From the NCBI GenBank assembly GCA_008638375.1, contig CM018031.1:18801415-18865414 (forward strand): a stretch of 64,000 nucleotides of DNA, given 5' to 3'. Position numbers and translations under genes: made by a program. Under the pieces are notes generated by a model, which was not told the DNA's origin, ran no database searches, and saw nothing but the letters and a program-made list of their open reading frames with translations. Within the stretch, counting starts at the first letter, position 1; the number at the start of each line of letters is the position of its first letter. Shown here in pieces: positions 24,622 through 38,357 of the stretch. This DNA is from Nyssa sinensis. Lineage: Eukaryota > Streptophyta > Magnoliopsida > Cornales > Nyssaceae.

Positions 24622-27594
24622 CTTCGCAATTGAAATTATACAGATAAAACATTACATATACAGATATGTTAGAATAGATATTTTCTACATTTCGTTCCTT
24701 GAATATTATCTTACAACAACAATGTCGAGAGTGTAAATTTACTAAGTATTCTAACTAGATATCTTTTCTCCTCCTAACTAAACAACATAATGATTTTGCA
24801 ATAAAAAATTATTAGTTACATTCCACTAGCTCTACATCACTTTCTGAAGCAAATGAAACTGCATTTCCTAAAGCAAATGTTACTTTATCATATAAACAAA
24901 TTCATAGACATGAATGTGGTTATGGATATAGCCATGGACGTGATCATATTTGTAATTGTAATAATAATAGATACCGATATGGTCATAAAAATAACTCCTT
25001 TAATTGTCTCAGAAGAGACACACCAAAGCACTCAAAGTGCAATAATAATGTGGAGGCAAAGCAAGAAAAGGGAAAACAAAAATTGCCTCAAGATCTTAAA
25101 GAATCTTGCTATCGGTGTGGAGGAAAATGGCATTGGCCACGTACCTATCGTACGCCCAAATACTTAGTAGATCATTACCAAACTTCAATAAAAGGAAAAG
25201 AAATAGAAATCTTTTCTACTAATAGTCTTATAAATATTACACACTTAGATATTACCGATTTCTTTGCAAATTTTGATGGAAGATTTTATTATTTAATTGG
25301 TGATGGAAAGGTCCACACCCAGTAATGTTTTTTATTATATCTTTTATAATATTTTACATTAATGATTTTATCTTTATTGTTTATTTTCAACATATATTTG
25401 TTCTTATTTCTCATGATAAATGCATCTAATGAATTGATAGAGTTCGAAATGAATGGTAAAGTTATATGTCTTACAGATAATGCAACTACACACACAATAC
25501 ATCGAGATAAAAGATATTTTCTAAACTTAAAATTAGTTGAACCTAATGTCAACACAATATTTGGTACTACAAATCTAATTGAAGGCTCTAAAAGAATCAG
25601 CATCATGTTTCCAAATGGCATAACATTTCATATAAATGATACTTTATACTCTAGTAAGTATAGAAGAAATTTGCTTAATTTCAAAGATATCTGTTATAGT
25701 GGGTATCATATTGAGACTATTAATAAAGGTAATGTAGAATATCTTTTCATTACTTATGTTGTTTCAAATAGGAAGTATATTTCAGAAAATTTTCATACTC
25801 ACTCATCTAGCTTGTACCAAATAACTATATGGACAATTGAATTGTGTGTCGTAATGAACTAGAAGTTCATTAACGCAAAGACTTTTGTTCTTTGACATGA
25901 TCAATTTGGAACCCAACGGAAATAATGATGTGCAGAATCATTGAAAGCTCACATGGACATCCCTTAAAGAATTAGAAGACTCTTTTATTGTCTGAATCTT
26001 CATGCACTGCTTATTCTCAAGGCAAAGTAATTATTAGACCATCTCTTACAAAGGTGAGTGCTGAATTTTCATCCCTTTTAGAGCACATTCAAAGAGAAAT
26101 TTATGAACCTATTCATCCACCACATGGATTGTTTTGTTACTTTATGGTTTCAATAGAAGCATCAACTAAATGGTCACATGTCTATCTACTTTCATCTCAC
26201 AGTGTTACATTTGAAAGACTTCTTGATCAACTGATTCGGTTGAGAGAAAAATTTCTTAATTATCTCATCAAGATAATATATATTGATAATGTTGGTGAGT
26301 TTATATCCCAATCATTTGATGAATATTTCATGTCAATTGAGATAAATGTTGAACATCATGTTACTCATGTACATACAAAAAATTGTTATAGCTGAGTCTT
26401 TGATCAAATGTCTCAAATTAATTATTAGACCATGACTTATGAGAACAAAACTGCCTATTTTTACTTGGGGATATGCTATATTATATGCTGCAACATTAAT
26501 CCATATTCGACAAACCTCTTGCCATAAATATTCTATTTTACAACTTATATTTGGTCATCCACCAAATCTTTATCACCTACGAGTCTTTGATTGTGTTGTA
26601 CAAGTTCTTATTGAGCCCCCACAACATACCAAAATGGATCCCAATAACGACTTGAAATTTATGTTGGCTATCATACTCCATCTATTATAAAATTTTTCGA
26701 ACCCCTAACAAGTGATCTATTTATGGCACAATTTTTCTTTTATCATTTTGTTAAGATAGTCTTCTCGCCATTAGGGGGGAGAAAAGTAGAAGCGAGAAGC
26801 TCAACATGAGATTTCTTAGAATGCATCATCATTGTCTCATTGTGATCTTTGTACTAATCAATGTGAATTAGAAGTTCAAAGGATCATTCATTTGCAAATT
26901 AAGTATTGCAAATCAATTATTGGATGCATTCTCTGATACAAAAAAGTAATAAAATCGCATATACTAGCTATAAACACCCTACATAGATTGATATTCCTGT
27001 ATAAAAACTTGTTACTACAACAACAAACAAGTCCACGACACGTTTGAAGCATGGTAGGCTTATTGGAGTGAAAAATAAAATTATCTAGAAGATGAAAACA
27101 CAAGAAAGAAATAAACTAACAACTCCTGAAGAGACCACAAATCGTATGATGATTGATCAATCCAACATTGGTAAACAAATACCTCTTGAAGAAGGAAGAC
27201 CTCCTGAAAAGGAAATATGCCCTAAAGTGGAACGTGTAACCCCTGAAGACGCTTAGGTACCTGAAAATAAAGATATCTAAATAAATTACATATCTAGTAG
27301 AGATAAATGGGATTGAAGTGATATTATTGTTAATTATATATTTGTCTTTGCAATATCACTTGAAATCACAAGAATTAATGAAGATCCTGAACCATAAAAC
27401 GTCAAAAAACATCGATGTAGAAATGATTGTCCAAAGTGAAAAGAAATAATACATGATAAGTTAGACTCGTTAGCAAAACAAGAAGTATTGGGACATGTAC
27501 TCCAAATGCTTGAAAACATAAATCTTGTAGGGTACAAAAGAGCTTTTATATAAAAACGTAATGAGTAAAATTATATCATTAGATACAAAAGTAG

Positions 27595-30500
27595 TGTAAC
27601 GCCCAGTCCCGGATGGACCAAACTAAGGGGTCGTCGGAACCACAAAAGGTAGGTGATTAAGGCTAATCATTCTATTCAAGTGTATAAAAGCACTTCATTT
27701 CTTTCTGAATTGATTTCCTTAAATCATTTTTCCTTAATTGGTTTCGGTTCGTTCTCATGATTAAACTTGTTCAAGTCCCATAACGAGATTAAATGAAATA
27801 AATCACACAAAATGTAACTAAACCAAAAACATCCATCGATAATATATAACAAGATAATGTGCAGAGCTGACATTACTAGTCCAATATACAACATTTATAT
27901 TAAGTCAAGAAAGGTACAGGCACCCTTTACCATATATAATAAATGAATACAACTATCCGAAACCAATGTTACTCAAGTCTCTGTCCATCTTGTGCTATTC
28001 CAACAGTTGTCCTCTACCAATCCAGTACCTGTCATTCTCCTGAACAATAGGGGTGAGTCATAACACTCAATAGGGTTTCCCAAAACACCCAAGCATGCAA
28101 CGTGCAAAAACTAATGAAAGTCTGATGAAAACAATCCCTAATGTCTAATATGCAATCACAAGCACCCAATAATATCATCTATTAGGTTACAAGTGTAGGA
28201 ACAATTATAAGAAGAATATGGCACCACTCTATGTGGTATAATAATAATGATAACACATTCAGCATGGACATTCAAGCATGATACATGTACATATATATAT
28301 ACAAACCTCACAACGCACCTCTATTTTCTATTTTCAAGCAATAAGGACACAATATCCAACATAGATCAATAATATTGCCAGTCAATAACGTGTAATCATT
28401 GCACCATTACATAAACAGCAGGTGTAATCCACAACATAACAAGTCCGAGTAATATCTATTGTAAACTTCAATACAGTCCCTACAATGCCATGATGCTCAA
28501 TACAAAAAGGTAAACGTGTATGATTTAAACTATGATCCAAATTGTAACTTTATCTCTCTCAATCCATAATTCAATCACCTAATAACCCCCGAAAAAGCGT
28601 GGTACTTCTCGGACTACAAACCCAATGGTAATGCACCACCACCCGCGCAGGGTTACAATTTGTAACTGAAGGGAGACACAATCCCCATCAAAAAATAATC
28701 TCAGTCTCTAATGTGATCTTATCATACTCTATTCATCTACCTCATTAATCTATCTACACCACTCAGATGTGCTCAACCAACACTATAAAGGTCCGTAATA
28801 CATTCCACATTGGCTGTTATGTAATACAATGCATGATATCTCAATATATGAAAATGACATAATCCACATAGTATCCACATGCATTCAGGATAAACATATA
28901 ATCAATGATACCGAAATAAAATGACAACAGTCGAATCATAAGGATCAATGATAAACATGTAATCTCAACCAATCAGGATAAAATCCTAGTCCTATTCATT
29001 ACTAGACTAAAAGAAGACACTACTTGTGCCTTTCACATTATGCATTAGATACCTCACACACTCATTGTTTGACTATCGAAACCACCATAACCCTTAACAT
29101 TAAGGTTGCATAGTATTTCTTTAAGTCGTCATAGTTTAATTACGTATTAGCCGAGCTACCGAGTGCCCGTTGTCCCAAACAGATATCGAAAATGTGTTCC
29201 CAAGCCTCAAAAATCTTAAGGAGGCCTCATCGCCATGTTTCTAAGTCATTTGAATGCTTTTTAAGCCTATAAGGGCATTTTTGAAATTTTATTAGACATG
29301 TTTCACACCTACCGAGACACTGTCTCATGAAACTAACCTTGGAACCAGATCCAAAAGGTCCAAAAACCCTAAAGACACTCTCCTTGAATTTTATTAACCC
29401 TTTTAGATATATGTTCTATGCCTAGGGCATAGTAATGATTTCATATATTAATATGAGACCAACCCCATGTCCTCATTTCATTAATCTAATATCATGTTTG
29501 GATTCCTGGCATCTAAAAATATTAGAAACGCCTCCTCCAAATCTTAATTATGCTATCAATTATTCAATCTAGGTATAGTAGTATAATTGTCATTTTACTA
29601 ATTTAGATGGGACCATCACTAGGTCCCAATTTGTCCAATCTGACATTACATTTAAATTCTGAATATCCAAAAATATTGGATTAGCCCCTTTCGAATTTTA
29701 ATCAGCCCTTGAATTACTTAAATTATCATTAAGGGTATTTTTATAATTTTACATATTTATGTGGGACCACCTCTGGTCTTTGAATATCCAAACTAACCCT
29801 ACCATTGAGTCTGAAACACCCAAAAACCTTTAGAAAGTCCTTCTTTAAATTAAATTTTTATTTAAATTTTTAATTTATTGAAACAAGGGAAATTTCAAAA
29901 TTTTAACTCTTTTGAACCGATTCAATAGTGACCAATTCATACCTAAACCGGTTCAAATTAAACCATTAACAAAAATTATTTTTTCCTTAACTATGAAACC
30001 AAACAGCCCTTAAGGCTCCCAACTCGTCTGACCCAAATCAGACCCGTTGACCATTGATCGGGCCGTTGACCAACCCGACCCACCGACTTGTTGACAGGAT
30101 GGCCGGCGCCGATCACCCTCTCCAGCACTAGTACACCCGAAAACTGGCTTTTTCATTCTTTTCACTTGGTTTCTTATCATAGGATCTTCTAAACCTGTTT
30201 TAAACTAATATGCGACCAAATAGATGGATCAAACCCTATTGAAACACAAGAAATTTAGAAATCCCGCTTTTCCAACAAGTTACTATGACTCGTGGTTTCT
30301 GCCCACTCCGACAACCATTTCCCTCGGTTCTTGATCCTAACCTGCATCATTTCTCATATAAAGTTTAATGAAACTCGGATCAAGCTTCGAACCTTGTCAA
30401 AAATCGAACAACGACCGTGCCACTGTGACTTTCAGGCAGTCTGGTATTTCCACAGCCATTCTCGATTTTATTTTTATTTTTCTCTCTCCTTTTGATCAGG

Positions 30501-30795
30501 AATTATCCCACCAAGCTCGAATGATCTACCATGGTTAGACTAATGGCTTGAAAACCCTCAAAACGTGGTGATTTGAGAGAACCTAGATTGGTTTCTCTCT
30601 TCCCCTCATGATGGTTACATGTATGCATGCATACAAACAAACGTGCCCACAAGCATGCAACGATCACCTATAACTTGAACTAATTATACAAAATATTAAG
30701 AAAAGTCCCTACCTCGCGGTTATTGTAAAGAGAGAAAGTTATGGGTAGAGAGAGAGAGAGAGAGAAAGAGAGGGAGCTTAAAGCTCTTCAATAGC
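27595..30795 (-). mobile_element. long LTR (family L), reversed, start missing
   Basis: Read on the minus strand it ends ...CCGGGACTGGGCGTTACA at 27595, and its landmarks run in the reverse order to the copy at 21322. The inverse of the 'actcacccc' block is near 28050, 'cattgagtctgaaacaccc' near 29802, 'gggccgttgaccaacccgacc' near 30060 and the purine-rich leader at 30720-30780. The expected TG start on the right is not found, because another LTR begins at 30796. It truncates the copia relic at 27594. The left duplication would be AGTAG, but no partner was located. Confidence 0.7.
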
Positions 30796-30879
30796 TGTTA
30801 TAGACACCTTATTTTGAGACCCTTGATTGAATAGAGTTGGTTTTTTTATTTTTGGTAAGTTGCTACAATATGTCCCATC

Positions 30880-31530
30880 TAGGGGTATTTTAGTAATTTC
30901 TCATTTCACCTATAGAGAGCATTCCCTTCATTTTTTTTTTCATAAAAAGCATTTCAGTAATTATACCTATAGAGGCCATTTTAACATTTTGGTCATTTCA
31001 CTCATACAAGGCATTTCGTTCATTATGCCCATAGAAGGCATTTTCGACATTTTGGTCATTTTATCCATAAAGGAGATTTTGGTCATTTCACCCATCGAGG
31101 GCATTTTCGTCATTATGCCTATAGGGTGCATTTTTGACATTTGATCATTTTGTCCATAGAGAGTATTTTGGTCATTTCATCCATAGAAGGCATTTTGGTC
31201 ATTACACCCATAGAGGGCATTTTCGACATTTTGGTCATTTGACATATTAGGACCCTTGAGGGTATTTTATTCATAATGCCCACTAAGGACATCTTGGTAA
31301 ATACTAGAGGTTTTCTACCTTCTAGGGGTATTTCTGTAATATTGAAAATATTTTGTCCTTTGGAGGGCATTTTGGTAATTATAGAATATTTCTAACTCAT
31401 ATGGGTTATTTTGATCATTCATGGGCATACATGTAATTTTCATGTCATTTTATCTTGGGTTAATTTGGTAATTTTGGTCCTTAGGGACAATTTTGACTTT
31501 TTTATGCCTTAGTGGCATTTTTGTAATTTT
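30880..31530. repeat. imperfect short tandem repeats ('cattttggtcatt')
   Basis: Variants of 'gggcattttggtcatttcac' and 'ccatagagggcattttcgac' recur about every 40-50 bases. They occupy the same relative place in this LTR as the 63-bp array in its relative at 8718-9285, but the unit differs. Confidence 0.8.
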
Positions 31531-31567
31531 CTTGTCCCTAAATTCTCCATCGAATTAGGGGCGATAT

Positions 31568-34501
31568 TGTCACGCCTCGAATTCCAGCTAACCCGAGGCG
31601 AGAGTAACGAGACAAAAGAAAATAAAATAATAAAGGAATAAAAGATAATTAAGGACGATCACACACATGCTACACACTGTTCGGATACATACATAAGGTC
31701 TGGTCCATTCATTCACTACGTACAAAATAAAATACAGTCTCGGTCTTATGCCCTTACACAATATCAAAAGCGCCCCTTGGGCCTAACATAGTCCCTAATC
31801 AGATCATCTCCTCGTCTCGTACAGCTGGGACATCATCAGAAATGTTTGCCCCACTAAAGGGGTCAGCTCAACATGCTGGTACGATATAATGCTAATGCAA
31901 GAAACAAAACTAAGGTCGTGGCATGTGCAAGTGTACAGTTATTTCTATATGGCATTCGATATCATGATGGCAGAATATGAACAGTGTACAATATATGAGC
32001 AGTATGCGTGACACACCCATGCAACTCTATGCCACCCATGTCTCATGATACGATCATTCTCCGCTGGCATGAGTACCGCCACGTATGTCTCGCTTCACAG
32101 TCCGGAATCCGCCAGGCTCGCAAGTACCTAATGGCCGATTTTGAGTTTTTCACCACAGGATCTGCACCCTCATAATATAAAGCACCAAGTGCTTAACTCA
32201 CGCCATGTCCAAGGAATCACACTATGCCAATATGCTCTGGTTTCACCATGTCATAATGTAATCTCAATGATGCATCTCATTCATACATAAAGCATGCTCT
32301 CAAGTACATATTTCATAATATCAACAGTTCTCAAGGAATACAATTCACACACAATATACTAACACATGCGATATACATACAATCATTATTTATATCATCA
32401 CCCAACATACAGCAAGATAGCATGAAGCACATAAGCATGTGAACAATCAAGCAAACATGTGAACAATCAAGGCAGCAGAACAAGTATTCTTAATCTCAAT
32501 TCTATTTCTTACTTAGCACAATATATCGTACCTGATAATCGATCTCAAACAGGGAGAGTGTACTCGTAGTATAGTGAGATCACTGTAAGAACACCGAAGG
32601 TCAGGTCACCTTCTCTTTGCCTTTCCGTGTCCCTAAAATCATAACATGAGACTCAGTTCAATTGTCACTTGAATTATGCTATTCATCAAATTTTATGTCT
32701 TTATCTTATAAGTTTCTATTTTGCTAAATTAGACTCTACTATTGAGTCCGGGACGTCGAAGAAAATAAGTTTAGGTTTTTGTAGAACTGAATTCGGACAT
32801 CTGGGTTCAAAAGGGCAAAACAGTCATTTTGCACTTTCCACGGGTCCTTACACTTCGAGACTTCTTTTCACAAATCAGACTCCACGGTTGATTCCGGAAT
32901 GCTCGAAATAATAAAGTTTTACTATTTGTTTACTTAATTTGGAGTTCGTTTGACTGTGTTTCCAATCCAGGGGCATTTTAGTAATTTTAAAGGTTACTAC
33001 GGGTCTTTTATTTTTTGGGATCCCATCTCGTAAAACGGACCTCATCATTGGCCTCAGAATGGCCTAGATAGTCAAAATACACTAATGACTTGTCCCATTT
33101 GGACTCCGGGTTATTTTAGAGTATTTAAATAATTAAATTAATTAATTAATTAATTAATTTAATTAATATTTATTAATATTTTATTCTGGAGGGGTCAAAA
33201 CATAATTTCTCATAAGTTTAGGGGTCAAAGTGCAATTCCCGAAAGTCCTGGGTCAATTTTCAATTATCAAAAAGTTCAGGGGCAAAATTGTAAATTCTAA
33301 TTCTCCTATTCCTAATTCGGACAACCAAACAAGAATCAACCTAAAACATGGATAAGATATCCCTGTTCTTATTTAATTCAGATTTCCAATTTCTTAAGTC
33401 CACAACCAAACATTCCCAATTTAGTTTTTAATTTAAAACAAGAAGGCGACACGTGGTAAGGGCGGTTCAGCCCCGCCCGAACCGGACCCGACCCGGACCC
33501 GAAACCCAACCCGAGTGGCCTCCCTTCTTCCCTGTTTTTCCGGCGATGAACCAGTAGGGTTCCGGCGCCTTCCCCGGCGCCGGCGAACGGTCTCCAGCGA
33601 GATTTTCAGTTTTTAAAAATGTGATTCCCTCCGTTTTCTCCCAAGGATTCCATATCTAGGATCGGTTTTGAGATTTGATCAACGGATTCTCACGAAATAG
33701 AGGGTCAACCCCTCGGTCAAACTTCCGACCGACCCTTTCCCTTTCATTTTTGTGACGGTTTGTTCATAGTTTAACCCCCATTTCAATCCCAAATGATTTC
33801 TGCACCTCACCCCTTGAATTTCCCATCCTTTAAGCTAAGTTTTTCACATAAAATATCAAGACCCAACTCCCTCAACCGAACCTGCAACTCCCCATTTCTC
33901 CCTCTCCCCTTAACCATTTTGATTGATTCTTGTCGCGTTAGACTCCATTTTTCAAACCCTATAAGGCCCTACGATTTAAATCGACCATCATGCTAGAAAA
34001 AAAATAAAACAGAAGCTAGACCTGGGCATACCTATTTTCGGGTTTCTCCTTGTTGTAGCTCTTCCCCTCTTCCTTTCTCCTCTTGGGTCACTCCTCGAGC
34101 TTCCTCTCCTTCTTCACAGTCCTCTCTCTCTCGCTTTCTTCTTTTCTTTCCTTCTCTTCTCCCAACCGAGACCACACATAAACAAAACACACCTCCACGT
34201 CTCTCTCTCGGTTACTCCCCCTTCACAGCCCCTTTCCTTGACTTATTCCTCGCTGTTCAGCCCCCCTTTCTCTTCCCCAAATGCAGCTTTGCATTAAATG
34301 CAAAGCTGCTCATCACACACACACACTAGACACACACACACTCTCTCGGTCACAACCACACTCACACACCCACGGTCTGGTGCACCCTTCCAGTGCACAC
34401 ATGCACTGCTACATATATGTACATATGCATATTCACATACACATGCACATACATTACTCTATACATATACACCTTCATAATATCTCACATACACATACAT
34501 G

Positions 34502-34541
<40 letters not shown>

Positions 34542-34676
34542 CACCCATGTAATAATAATCATACACACATTACATAAATTTCATATTTTTAATACTAACA
34601 ATAATAATAACAATAATAATAATAATAACCATGAAAATTTATTTACATATAAAAAAAAATTTCTCGGGTTATTACA
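31568..34676 (-). mobile_element. long solo LTR (family L), 3109 bp, TSD GATAT
   Basis: On the minus strand it starts TGTAATAACCCGAGAAATT at 34676 and ends ...CCTCGGGTTAGCTGG, then GAGGCGTGACA at 31568. Exact GATAT copies lie at 31563-31567 and 34677-34681. Its order of landmarks is the reverse of the plus-strand copies: CCGG-rich part near 33480-33600, leader with 'gcaaagctgc' near 34298. It contains (TA)n at about 34505-34540 and an (AAT)n-like tract near 34600-34630. It is nested in the LTR at 30796-35652 and is therefore younger than it. Confidence 0.92.
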
Positions 34677-35652
34677 GATATAGTAAATATAGGTTTGTCT
34701 ACCAAATACTTGCCTCCTTCCCTCATTGTCCCAAGGTATTTGCCCGAGATTTGTGTACAAAATAATATCTCTATCTAATTGTATGCACATTAAGCATTAA
34801 TTTTGGTCATTCATCCATAGGATTCATTGTGAGTCATTGGATCAAATCTCTTTACTTTTTTCCTATAAATAAAAACCATTGGCCACCACAATTTAGGGTT
34901 GCACATCATAATCATTAAGAAGCCAAATGTTGTAGCAATAATCTTTCTCTCTCTTCCATATTTCTTAAATTCTTGTTCTACACAAGTAATAGTTCTAATC
35001 CATTGAAGGAAGAGTTCCATACCATTGAAGATTCGATCCAAGAAGTTCAAGCTCAAGCCTTGTTTGATTCAACCCAAACAATCATGTATGTTCCTTAAAA
35101 CGCTACTATTCTCTCTTTTCCTAATTTAGTTTATCCCATCACTCTTGATAGAATAAATTGAATTAGAGAACTACGTTGGTTCTGATTCCGTTATCTGAAT
35201 GGATGCGTAGGATGCCTCATGGGCTCGAATCAACTTTTTTCCTTTAAGCTATTTACTTTAGATTTGTTTTTCTTATTTTTATCCTTGTCAACATCTCTCT
35301 ACTCTTTCTTTTGGTTTATTTACTTTATTTATTCTGTTTATTTTATTTGTTCATGTCATTATTATCATTATCTCTTTCCACTCACCCCCTCTCTTATTTA
35401 TGTCATGGAATATTAAGCCTTATTGATGGACACTTGAGGCCAGTCTATTTAAACTGGGCGGGATGGGTGCCTAACCCCTTCCCACCTCGTACTTTAGCTC
35501 CCGGATTCGGAATTCTTTAGTTCATTGTAGATTAGTTTTGCTTTACTTGATTTTAACCAATGTTAAGAGGTTTAGAATTCAAATAGGATCAAAGCGATGT
35601 AATTTCAGTTTTCTTTGCTATTCTTTTTACAAATGTCTATTCAAAGTAACTC

Positions 35653-36029
35653 CATAAAAATTGTACTTTAGTGACTATGTGATACTTTAAAGAGTTATTT
35701 TTTGTCTAACATTTTCAAGAAACTCTTCAAAATTTAATATTTTATTATTTTTATTTTTTAAATTATATAGTTTTGTTTCATTTTATTTAAATTCTCTTTA
35801 ATTTTTAAAATGTATAATTTAAATTACCTCCAATTTTTTTTAAATTTTAATATTCGAATTCCCACCAGTTTTATTCAAAATTTAAAATCCCTCAATTTTA
35901 TTTGAAATTTAAATTAATTTCAATTTTTATTGATAAATACAACCACTTCTCTTTCATTTTTATTCAACTTTTTCATTCAAGACATCTCTCAGCTTCTTTT
36001 TCTTCATTTTTTTTTTTTTTTATCCACTA
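35653..36029. other. AT-rich non-coding junction
   Basis: No gene. This interval links the truncated LTR to the transposase relic and may be the 5' end of the Harbinger-type element. No terminal inverted repeat was recognised. Confidence 0.35.
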
Positions 36030-36770
36030 TGGAAGACGATCTTTTTATGAATATGCTTCTTGATGATTCCGATTCCGATGATGAATTGGAGATGTTGGTA
36101 ATAGTTACTATGGAAGAAGAATGACTTCAAGGGAAGACACGATCTAGGCCATACTGTGGTTCCTTTCAAGGTCACGCAACTATTTAACACAATCTTGTCC
36201 AAGGCTACAATAGGTTATATCAAGATTATTTTGCTGAAAATCATGTTTATCCTCCAAATCTATTTAGAAGGATTTTTCAGATAATTTGTTCTCTTTTTTT
36301 GCGCATTCATTCTTCAATGGAAGCGCATGACCCATAATTTGTCCAAAAAAGAATGCTTCAAGAATTCTTGTACTTGTGGAAATACTCCCACACTCGAAAT
36401 TAATAAGTCTCGTGTTTTTTTTATCGTTCTCTTGTATAGGATTCAAATTAATACTAAATCACGATGACACAAGAAGTGTATCTTTTTCAATGGTAAAACT
36501 ATCATCACGTTTTTTTGTCTTTATCGATTTGAATGAAGAATGGAGACACGGTTAAGCAGTGAATTGAGTGGAGAATTCAGATGATTTTAAAAATTGTATT
36601 GCAAAAAATGATTGATCCATTTGGATGAAAGAATTGAGGAATGAAAATAATGCATAAAAGATGAATGATTGCTCAGAATCCTTAAATAGAGTTGAAGTTT
36701 CCTGCGTGGCATATCAAAGTGGGGCATCGACTGGGTTGTCGAGACTCTTGGAGGTGCTCTTACATGAGTG
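36030..36770 (+). pseudogene. PIF/Harbinger transposase N-terminal relic
   Basis: From the ATG at 36030 the frame reads MEDDLFMNMLLDDSDSDDELEM and stops at 36122. In a continuing alignment come QGYNRLYQDYFAENHVYPPN, LFRRIFQIICSLFLRIHSSM and EAHDP.FVQKR. This order (acidic head, DYFA..P.Y....FRRRF.....LF..I, D.YF.QR.D) is that of plant Harbinger-type transposases before the DDE domain. Many stops are present and the catalytic DDE part is missing or unrecognisable. The right end near 36750 ('ggaggtgctctta') resembles a Harbinger terminus. Confidence 0.7.
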
Positions 36771-37713
36771 TAAAAAATAAGTGCATTGATCATAGAAATG
36801 AATAAAATATTAACATCAAATCTTCATAATTTAAAGCAATCCAAACGGACAGTAAAGATATTCTCATTCCTGTGCACGGTGCTGCTGAGATCAAGCTTCC
36901 TATTATTGGGTTGCTCTGAATAAATCCACACAAGTTTTAAAGCCTAAATTGGGTGGCCAATGTTCCTTGTATTTGTGTAGGCTATGGTCCATCTTATTTT
37001 CTGATTGTCCTACTTTTATTTTGCAGGCCTTTGGGCCATTTTATTTATAATGTTACATATAGAGTTTATTTGTCTTTTTCATACCATTTTATCTATCTAC
37101 TAATTATTTACAAAATTATTATTTGTTTATTTTTTTCAATACGTGTGATTGTTTTTGTTTATAAAATCTATTTTTGTTAATGAAACTCACTATATCCGTA
37201 TGTATAATATAATATTTATTACTATTACCTTACTGCTCACATGGCGCTCATTTTATTTTTCTACTTGATACATCAGGTTAGTCCTTTTTATATTCGAGTA
37301 CATGTCTTAATTATAATTTATTATATATATAAAAAAAAATATGTATTTTTTAATTGTAAAATTTTTATTTTATAATTAAAACTAACTAATCATATATTAT
37401 TCATGTTATTATATACATGATATATTAAAATTATGACACGTAGTTCAATAAGAAAAATATCTTTTTACCTAATTTAGATTCAAGTATAATCGATTCTCTT
37501 ATAACTAATATTCAATAACTAAATAATGTTTAATAATTAATAAATTTTTAAAGAATGAACTTGATTTTATGATAGATAATTAATAATACTATTATTTAAT
37601 AATTAATACATTTTAAAAAAAACTTCTTTATAATATTAATTATTAAAAAAATAAAATAATTATATATGTATATATATATCCCCTTTATTAAAGAGATAAA
37701 ATAATTATATATG

Positions 37714-37751
<38 letters not shown>

Positions 37752-38354
37752 CCCTTATGATCTGTCTTGAAAATTTTATTTATTAATTTTATGTAATTGA
37801 AGTGAGAAGTATTGTAAGTAAGAAAACTTATGACATCAGTAAAAATAATTTTTACAATGACCAAAATCATGTTGAAAAGTTGATATAAAAAGTCTTATTT
37901 TTATATTTAAAATTATTTATATGTAAAAGATATTTATTAGTTAATAAAAATATAAAAAAAAAAACTTAATAATTAATAAATAATAAATTTTTAATCCCTT
38001 ACATCTATTAATTATATAGGAGTTTGACTGTACTGTCCTAATATATTTATACACACAAATCTTGACTGTTGGGAAACTTTAGGTAGTTACACAGTTGAGT
38101 TAGGCTTTTTTTTTCAAATTAAAATTTGAAATAACAACAAATTATAATATCCTAAACAAAAAAGAACAGTGAAAAAAGTGAGAAAAAGATAATGAAAAAA
38201 ATCACATGTAACATTTTTTGCAATTAAAATATGCAATAATTAAAAAATTATAAGATCCTAAACAAACTATCAATGCATCTAATAGATGAAACCAATAATC
38301 TGACTGAGATAATATTTATTTTTCATAATATAATAATTCCATTTCAAAACTCCT
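36771..38354. other. AT-rich non-coding DNA
   Basis: No gene is visible. A (TA)n tract lies at about 37718-37746 and a similar motif ('ataattatatatgtat') is repeated near 37656 and 37699. Short frames have no family resemblance. Confidence 0.5.
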
Positions 38355-38357
38355 TTA

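Larger units (their letters stand above)
21125..27590 (+). pseudogene. Ty1/copia gag-pol relic, split by a solo LTR
   Basis: Blocks in order: gag YNHQKIIILPKAQYD and LRLQDFKIISEYNSAIFRIT (21190-21320), interrupted by the LTR at 21322-24621, then gag continuing. A zinc knuckle near 25104 reads CYRCGGKWHWPRTYR, where the last cysteine has become tyrosine. The protease-like block DNATTHTIHRDKRYF and the pre-integrase region SSKYRRNLLNFKDI lie at 25470-25690. Integrase-like blocks GKVIIRPS, YFMVSIEASTKWSHV and DNVGEF lie at 26018-26320. Further matches reach the N-terminal side of reverse transcriptase near 27290-27560. Stops and frameshifts are frequent. The rest of the reverse transcriptase is missing because a long LTR starts at 27595. 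No LTRs of this element were identified. Confidence 0.85.
30796..35652 (+). mobile_element. LTR of the 8641-type family, interrupted, 3' end missing
   Basis: It begins TGTTATAGACACCTTATTTTG and matches the LTR at 8641-10386 in order: a tandem-repeat zone (30880-31530), then, after a nested LTR at 31568-34676, the blocks 'gaactacgttggttctgatt', 'gggctcgaatcaac', 'gtgcctaaccccttcccac' and 'atcaaagcgatgtaatttc'. Similarity stops near 35652, before the expected GTTGGCACCCACA end. Without the nested 3.1 kb the element is about 1.75 kb, close to the 1746 bp of its relative, so only a short 3' piece is missing. Confidence 0.75.

Noticed and set aside
34281..34683. Frames rich in His, Thr, Tyr and Ile
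   Set aside because: They translate CA, TA and AAT microsatellites inside a reversed solo LTR.
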